From assembly GCF_963675165.1 (NCBI RefSeq), contig NC_087392.1, positions 4,423,442-4,487,441 on the forward strand: 64,000 bases of DNA, written 5' to 3'. Below, one piece after another: positions 57,303-64,000 of this stretch (position 1 is the first letter of the stretch; every line of letters begins with the position of its first letter). The notes under the pieces were generated by a model, which worked only from the letters and a program-made list of their open reading frames with translations, was not told the origin of the DNA and did not search any database. The DNA is from Halichondria panicea (Eukaryota > Porifera > Demospongiae > Suberitida > Halichondriidae). Position numbers and translations under genes: made by a program.

Positions 57303-58673
57303 TCTGAAGTCATCAGTCGCCAGGCATGCAACCATAAGAGCTAATTCTTTGCTACTCCGATGCTCACTTGGTACTGTTGGGCATGTATAGCTCACGGCAA
57401 GTCCACTCTGGTCAAAGCTATCTCAGGAGTTCAGGTATAGAATAGCGGAATATCTACCATTGCACTGAAATCAGTGCTGTCTAGACCACTTGCATTCAAA
57501 GACTTTTGATACCATTCCTTATAGAGGCCTGTAATTGGTTGCATCAGGAGTAGTAGCGTAGTACATCATGCAGTTATGTGCCTGAATTAGTGGCGTGGGT
57601 CTATACTGTACAGCTGCTGCACATGCATGGCCTAATGGTTGCAGGCATAAAAGTCTATTGCAGTATATACATGCTGGACACTTCTGTGATGCTATAATTA
57701 TGTGTTTTGTTTGTGTGCAGACTGAAACATCACCATCAAGCTGGAATATGCCACGCTAAGGTAGGTACAGTTTTATTTATGTTTCTGCCCAAGAAAAGAT
57801 CTTCAGTTCTGAAATGTCTTAAAAATGGCAGCTACAATTGTTTATATCTTCATCTATGCCCTTTAAGTGTGTTTAGAGACTACTTTCCCAATAAGAGGTG
57901 TCCTCGACCTGGTTGCTATCGGTCGTGCAGCAGCTAAGGAAAATATATGTGTTAAACTATTCCCCTGCGCTAGACCAGGCTGCAAGAGACACTTTAGATA
58001 ACTCACGTGTGTTTATAGAGCTTTAGATAAGATCACCTTTGCCATGTTTATACGGCCTCAATATAATTATGTCAAAGTCTGCCTTATAGTTACAGTGCCA
58101 CAAACAATAATGAAGTGCAATAACTGACTATTACTAATTACATACAGGTATGTATAATCGTTTGTGGACTGTCCCAGTCACGATATTCTCAGGTGCAAAG
58201 AAACACCCCGGATAGTTCTTATAGCAATCATGCTGAACGGAGCATGCTGTTATGGACGCAGCACTCTTATTAATAGGTACAGAATGTGCATGGTACGGCA
58301 TGACACTGTATGAATTTAATGATACCTCATTAGTGCAAATGATGTGATCGCTCTGTTTGAAGGTATTCTACTGATATCAACACCTTGCTAGATAGTATCT
58401 GATGCACTGACTTATTGTATCCCTTTCTTTTCCCATTCTAACAAGCCTCACTGGACACGCACACTCCACCTGCTCTCATGCATGCACACACACCCCACCA
58501 CCCCTCACACAGCGGGCAACGAGAGTCGTGTTCCCAGCCCCAAACATCCGAGCATCTGGCAGCCATTAGGATTATGAAGGTGGCACATTCTCACCCAGTC
58601 CCTTGATTGACTTAATCCGAGACACACATGCAAGCCAAAGACAAGTACCAGGAGGTCCTCAAGTTTGTACAAG
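57303..58673 (+). pseudogene. Decayed exons of an eIF2-gamma gene
   Basis: Scattered exon remnants in the right order match the translation factor eIF2 subunit gamma: EVISRQA...GHV then AHGKSTLVKAISGVQ (57303-57434, the GTPase P-loop, with an inserted TA and other disruptions), NITIKLEYA (57721-57760), RCPRPGCYRSCSS (57888-57935), MLNGA...AVMDAAL (58215-58270) and AGNES...HLAAI.IMK then SQAKDKYQEVLKFVQ (58513-58673). A possible later piece is near 59468-59532. Splice-like GT and AG sites remain at exon edges, so it is a duplicated gene, not a processed copy. Several frame breaks rule out function. Confidence 0.72.
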
Positions 58674-58878
58674 GTAGCCATTAATTATCATGTGCATGTA
58701 GGTTATTTTGCTTTGGTTAATTATGAAAATGTAGTATTGAATAATTCTCACTTTGTTGGGCGTAAAAATTAGAGGTGCCTATGCTTGTTGCTTTGAGTCA
58801 GTGCAAATGATGTGATTGCTCTTTTTGAAGATATTCTACTGATATCAGCACCTTGCTAGATAGTATCTGATGCACTGA
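58333..58878. repeat. Pair of ~78-bp direct repeats 468 bp apart
   Basis: GTGCAAATGATGTGAT...TAGTATCTGATGCACTGA occurs at 58333-58410 and 58801-58878 with a few differences. The repeats flank the last eIF2-gamma-like exon piece, so they may be relics of a local duplication. Confidence 0.65.
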
Positions 58879-60125
58879 TTTCCCCCTACACACGTGTGCC
58901 TGCACAATACAGTGGAGGAACAGCTATAGAAATTACTGTCCCGATTACTTTTCTCTATAATAGTGCAGTAAGCTATACTTTTTCCTAGCAATACTTTGAC
59001 CACCCACGACAGGACGCCTCCTTTATATTTAATCATCTCCCCCAAATTTACCCATCCACTACCACCCACCCCCTACACATGCACACGTAGGTACAGTGGA
59101 AGAAGGTGCTCCAATAATTCCCAGCTCAAGTATGTAATCATCATACTTCATATCAGAGGCAGGATAATAGAATCCAGTAGTATAGTGCAAAAGTAAAGCA
59201 TTCCGCCGACGCGGAATGAATAATAACAGATAAAGTTTGATTAGTCTGAGAATAGCCGAGTTGTATTTTTTATAACCTGGTGATACCATTGCCTTTAGCC
59301 ATGAGATTGTGAGTATTCGCTATAGGCTGCCTGCTAAAGCCTTGTGCCCCCCCCACACACACACAGTATTATAGCAAGAGTAGATATAGTTATGAGTACT
59401 CTTGATTATCGTTACAAAATGTCAGCCCTAACTTCAATATCATAATAATTATACCCTCACACACACACAGCGAGATTCCCTGGCCAACCCACAGGGCCTC
59501 ATCACGATCGACCATAATGATTGATATGAACAGAAGAAAGAAAATTACCATGTGGAAATCACAAGGTGAGCTACTCATTAATGTATAAGCTTTTATACTA
59601 GCTCAGATTTGTTTGCGCCTGGCATACAATGTGTAGTGAATCAAGGCCCCGGCCAACCTCTATAGGATCATCTCTATTTATCAATGTTATCTATTTATCG
59701 ATGTTTATTGTTCCCTGCTTCAGTGGAGATGAAGACTACTAGAGATGTGCACACATGCAGATGAAGGTGAGTGTATAATATAGAGTCAATCCGTTACAAT
59801 ATGTCATGACATGTACAGCTAGTGTTGATACATTACATTCACATCACTATAATATTCCCGGTTGAAAATTAGTGGTTGAATTTGTAATTGAAGTTGTAAT
59901 TGTCTATTGACTGTGTTCCCGCTCCATGCATTTACTAGTTTATACTCATGATGTTACAACAGATAGACGTACGGCTCATTCCTGCTTGCTTGTTTCTACG
60001 CTATAATTTTGGTGCTTTCCCCGACGAATCCTATAGCGATTTTTCAGATTGACAATGAATGTGTGTTTTGGAAAGATGTACTGTAATTTTGTATCACCAG
60101 AATGGCAGATAGCTTTCCCTTGTAG

Positions 60126-60565
60126 ACGATTGGGTTCGTGAGTTTGAGGCCTGGTGTCCAGCCATGACAGTCATAGCGCACTAGGGTGAGTGCTTGTGTG
60201 TACAGTACTGCTCTCACTAGAGCATGTCATCTACACAGTGTATGGTATTTGCTCTATGCATGTGAAGGGGCTGACTTGTATATGATTCACTGCAGGTTCC
60301 CAACAGGACATCAATCGTGATAACTTTGATGTCATCCTCACAACGTATGTATACAGTCACTATAATTTTATATTATACTCTGGCACTTGTTTGTTCCCGT
60401 GGTTCCAACTTCCAACTTATTGTTGACATTTGGAGGTACAATGTGTCAGGCTGAGGACAGGAAGAGTTCTTAGGAAGCTCTCTATAGACTGTCTCGTATA
60501 CTGGACGAGGGACACATGCTCAAGAACATGAACCTATTGCGATACACACACCTCTGAAAATACAG
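60126..60565 (+). pseudogene. Exon remnants of a SMARCAD1-like SNF2 helicase gene
   Basis: Three exon-like pieces with splice borders are read in order: DWVREFEAWCPAMTVI (60126-60185), GSQQDINRDNFDVILTT (60296-60344) and a piece ending RILDEGHMLKNMNLLRYTHL (60450-60565). They match the SNF2 ATPase core of SMARCAD1-type remodellers, where DEGHMLKNM is the Walker B (DEGH) region. Stop codons fall in the first and third pieces. Other exons are not found, so this is a fragment left by duplication. Confidence 0.65.
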
Positions 60566-60873
60566 GTATAATAATTATACTCATATGCAAACATTCACAG
60601 TCCCTCAAACATTGTGTTGTCCTCAATATTATCGTAGCAGATGGTTGTAAATTGACCTACGTATATACCGTATAGCTATTAATTTTGATGATTAGGTTAG
60701 CTAGGGATCACCTTAGTTTGCTAGTGTTATAGGAACTGCTTATGCTATCCAACAAATTTAATGCTCGCCAAATTTACTTTTACAACTGTTATGCTGATAA
60801 CTTTCAACATAATTATCATATCTGATAATGTTGTATAGCGTACTATAATAAGACATAAAGAACTAGTTAAGTA

Positions 60874-63090
60874 CTATACAAAAGTAATTGTTTCACATTT
60901 TCTTTCTGTACGATCTCCACCCACTACCATCAGTTTGTTCCCGGGGAGGGCAGCAGTAAGGCATGCTGCTCGAGATATCGACATTTGACTAATAACAATC
61001 CATGATGTCTCGTTGTACTGATATATGTCCTTAGTGTTATCTCCTTTGGAGTCCAGCCCACCCACTGCCAGCAGATGGCCATTGATGGTAATAAGAGAGG
61101 AATAGTAAATTGGCAAAAGGGAAATTTTCTCCCATATAGCTGAGCTTGGCTGGGACCGAATTAGTTGTCTTAATGAGCATTTGTACACTGAATACTTCTC
61201 TTCAGCATCACTAGTTCGTGGGTGCATGTACACATAGTCTCCACAGATCGTTGTTGATGGGTTATCGGTTGGTACAGGTAGTGAGCTAACAATAGACCAT
61301 TGCATGTTAGCAGTGTTTAGTATTTCGACTGTATTTAAATATTTTGGATCGCACCATCCCCCAGTCACTACAAGTGTGTTGTTATCGTACACAGCTCTTG
61401 GTCTCCTCCGTCCAGTTGGCATGGGAGCGAAGTGTTCGTCCCATTTGTTATTAAAGTAGGTGTAGAGTTTGTTACTATACTTTTGTGTGTCTGACCACCC
61501 CCCCACAGTTGTGAGCATGTCGTCAACACTGACGATAGTGAACTCTTTGTTAGGGCAAGGTGGTAACTTGTACCACTGATTGTTGCTGAACGCATAAATA
61601 GTTTTACGTCCGTATGTATTAAAGTATGCCTCGTCTCTAATTACGGCTGATGATGATCCATACCCCATACTAACAGGTGCATCAGGTAGTGATTCTATTG
61701 TAACAGGTTTCATTGATGTAGCTTGCTCATCTTGCAGTGCGACTTGATGCATTTGAGTCGATAGATCGTGAATTTCCTCGTTTTTGCTTTCCAACGTTTG
61801 TTTCAGTTGAGTCACTTCTCTGTCTCGTTGATCGATGGCTTGTTGGAGGGCAGCAGTGTTCCCCTCACTTAATTGCAACTCTTGGTTGAGTCTCCTCAGC
61901 TGTCTCTCCCTGGCTTCAGCCTCCTGTTGAAGGGTTACTTTGTCTTGTTGAAGTGTTTGGTTTTTTTGCATTGCTTGGCCCAGTCTTGTAGTGACTTGAC
62001 AAATTTCAATGTCTTTTGTATATAACTGTTCATTGTTACGTGTTATTGTTTCTTGATTTTCTGCTGTAATCTGTTCATTTGCTTGTATTTGCTCAGTTAA
62101 AATCTGTTGATTTGCTTGTAGTTGTTCTCTAAGCATCTGGTGCAGGTCTTGTTGGGAGCTTTCCTCGTACCGTTGTGTCCTCTTGAGAGCATCTAGTGTT
62201 TGGCAAAGCTGTTGGGAAGATGGCCGTTCAACATCTCTGTCTTTGAGACAGTGACGAGCAATCAGCAGTAGAGGGTGGGTTGGCTCAATCAGGTTCATGT
62301 GTGCTTCTCGTCTTTCCAGTTCTGGAATCGGCAATCTAGCTTCAACTGTGCGACCTGGACTTCGTGGATCAGGAAGTTGAACAGTGTCAAATCGATCTGT
62401 TGGCTTTGGAAACTGTCGAGTTGTGGTCTGAACTAGAAGCACACCAAATGAGAAGTTGTCTAGTTTCTCTGTGTACACTGGTGGTTCGTTTAGTGCCTCG
62501 GGAGACATGAAGGCTGGTGTTCCCGGGCATGTGGTCATTGTGGCTAGTCGGGAGACGTTTATGTCCGTGAATTTGGACATTCCGAAATCGGTGACTTTGG
62601 CTCGACTGCCTGCAATCAGTAGGACATTGTTGCTGGAGAGATCGCGATGGATGATCCCATTGGAGTGGAGAAAGGCAAGTGCTTGAGCTATGTCATAGCA
62701 TACGTTGATTTGGATGTGGTATGGAATGTCTCCAGGTGATGACTCCAGGAAGTGCGTCAGACTCTCGTCCATGAGCTCCATGAGAAGAACTGGTGCATTT
62801 GTATCGAGATCGCGATAGGTCCCCAAGTACTGTACAATGTTAGGGTGGTTGATACGACTCAGAAATGCACACTCTGTTTCGAATCTTCTAAACGGGTGTC
62901 TATGTTCTTTACCAGGATCTGGAGCAGTCATTTGGAAGAGCACTGGATAGAGTAGCTTGGCAGCACAGGGTAGCTGGTCACACTTGGCTTTACACACTGC
63001 CCCGTAGGAGCCAGTACCAAGGATATCATTCTTAAAGAGTTGAACATTTCTGAATATGTACTCTTGTTCACTTTCTTGTCTCTCAGCCAT
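60874..63090 (-). CDS. Protein kinase / coiled-coil / Kelch-repeat protein, copy 5 (intact)
   Basis: A single exon on the minus strand encodes 738 residues from MAERQESEQEY; an in-frame ATG eight codons upstream is not shared with the other copies, so I prefer the inner start. The kinase part has LGTGSYGAV, CAAKLL, HRDLSSNNVLL, DFGMSKF and FMSPEAL, all intact. The coiled coil is Gln-rich (LQANQQILTEQIQANEQI...) and longer than in copy 4. The Kelch part ends GGDRTERKCETITFV. The 5' flank carries the best X-box-like site of the family. With copy 4 it is one of two copies that look functional. Orientation is opposite to copies 1, 2 and 4. Confidence 0.92.
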   Translation of the reverse strand: MAERQESEQEYIFRNVQLFKNDILGTGSYGAVCKAKCDQLPCAAKLLYPVLFQMTAPDPGKEHRHPFRRFETECAFLSRINHPNIVQYLGTYRDLDTNAPVLLMELMDESLTHFLESSPGDIPYHIQINVCYDIAQALAFLHSNGIIHRDLSSNNVLLIAGSRAKVTDFGMSKFTDINVSRLATMTTCPGTPAFMSPEALNEPPVYTEKLDNFSFGVLLVQTTTRQFPKPTDRFDTVQLPDPRSPGRTVEARLPIPELERREAHMNLIEPTHPLLLIARHCLKDRDVERPSSQQLCQTLDALKRTQRYEESSQQDLHQMLREQLQANQQILTEQIQANEQITAENQETITRNNEQLYTKDIEICQVTTRLGQAMQKNQTLQQDKVTLQQEAEARERQLRRLNQELQLSEGNTAALQQAIDQRDREVTQLKQTLESKNEEIHDLSTQMHQVALQDEQATSMKPVTIESLPDAPVSMGYGSSSAVIRDEAYFNTYGRKTIYAFSNNQWYKLPPCPNKEFTIVSVDDMLTTVGGWSDTQKYSNKLYTYFNNKWDEHFAPMPTGRRRPRAVYDNNTLVVTGGWCDPKYLNTVEILNTANMQWSIVSSLPVPTDNPSTTICGDYVYMHPRTSDAEEKYSVYKCSLRQLIRSQPSSAIWEKISLLPIYYSSLITINGHLLAVGGLDSKGDNTKDIYQYNETSWIVISQMSISRAACLTAALPGNKLMVVGGDRTERKCETITFV

Positions 63091-63214
63091 AGCTATATAG
63101 TGACTTGTTAGCAATTAAACTATACAGGAGTGTACAAACTATAGTGAATAGTTATTTGTGCATGTGCTTGTTGGGTGTTTTAGATTATAGCCCTTGATTA
63201 TAGTGATTATGTGC

Positions 63215-63305
63215 AGAGTAGGTATTCTAGCCGGATGTGCATCATTAATATCTATGGTTTCAAAACCTTATAAAAATTGATGGCGGTTACCTAGCAACAA
63301 AACTT
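63215..63305 (-). promoter_or_regulatory. Conserved upstream block of kinase-Kelch gene 5 with X-box-like site
   Basis: On the plus strand it reads TATTCTAGCCGGATGTGCAT, CTATGGTTTCAAAACC and GGTTACCTAGCAACAAA. GTTACCTAGCAAC fits the RFX X-box pattern well. The block starts about 125 bp before the ATG. Confidence 0.5.
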
Positions 63306-63606
63306 CATTGAATGTATGACCTGCATGTTCATTGTAGATTTTTGTACCCCATACTGAGCACCGTCTGTCTCTCCACTATATACAGGGGATGAGCTCCAAG
63401 AAGAGGATGGATGTGATGGTAGACTTTTGCAAGGCCACCAACCATCCCCTATTCCTGAGACACTGACGACACCCTCCACTGCATTCATGGTGAGGGCCAT
63501 CCGAAAGGAGTCCAGTCACAGAGATACTGCTCCCAACCTCGTGTGGGAAGATAATTATGAGTGTAATGTTCGACTTTAAGCTGCACAAACTCTGCATTGC
63601 AGTACA

Positions 63607-63901
<295 letters not shown>

Positions 63902-64000
63902 AGATTGGAAAATAAAAAATAAAGTCGCGTGTATACACGTCCATTGAAATCCGGGTCTCTGACTCAAACGGGATTTCTATCAAAAGATGACCGTCTTCCT

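Noticed and set aside
62456-62955. Antisense ORFs repeated at the same place in several kinase copies (also 40592-40822, 49250-49734)
   Set aside because: They are shadows of the conserved kinase coding strand.

Overview
The window looks like nuclear DNA of a demosponge, most likely Amphimedon queenslandica or a close relative. It is AT-rich, introns are short with GT/AG borders, a NACHT-LRR gene of the sponge type opens the window, and small foldback elements are everywhere. The species name is an inference from overall appearance; no search was run.

Layout. (1) 1-3853: 3' part of a NACHT-LRR (NLR-type) gene. (2) 5133-32476: one large DNA transposon, element A, bounded by a perfect 6-bp target duplication GGGGTG. 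Its two ends are about 3.1-kb inverted arms (5133-8222 and 20924-24191 plus 32345-32476). Each arm carries a two-exon DDE integrase-type transposase gene and the 3' end of a HECT gene. Between the arms lies a complete nine-exon gene for a UBX-HECT ubiquitin ligase. (3) 24192-31566: a second transposon, element B, nested in the right end of A and flanked by the 6-bp duplication CGCACT. B is a paralogue of A with the same plan: a UBX-HECT gene on + and a convergent transposase gene on -. The outermost ~28 bp of A and B are nearly the same (TATGG..., with a shared GTAACAAAAAT). (4) 31569-32331: a 763-bp Mutator-like non-autonomous element with 69-bp inverted repeats and a 9-bp duplication, inserted at the right tip of B. 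(5) 32483-64000: host sequence with five copies of an unusual kinase / coiled-coil / Kelch-repeat gene: two open (49115-51322 and 60874-63090), one with a single stop (40188-42515), one badly broken (35566-37732) and one reduced to a Kelch-only ORF (45693-46604). There are also decayed exons of an eIF2-gamma gene (57303-58673) and a SMARCAD1-like SNF2 gene (60126-60565), many foldback elements and a long (GT)n tract.

Main result. The HECT gene and the transposase gene travel together inside two independently inserted, clearly diverged transposons with matching tips and 6-bp target duplications. So the ubiquitin ligase appears to be a standing part of this transposon family, not a chance passenger. 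The ligase joins an N-terminal ubiquitin-like domain, a second conserved domain, a fast-changing Ser/Thr-rich repeat linker, a FAF1/FAF2-like helix, a UBX domain (a p97/Cdc48 adaptor in other proteins) and a catalytic HECT domain. A role in taking apart transposition complexes or in countering host silencing is speculation. The transposase recalls the eukaryotic IS3-like (IS3EU-type) group as I remember it, but this was not checked against a database.
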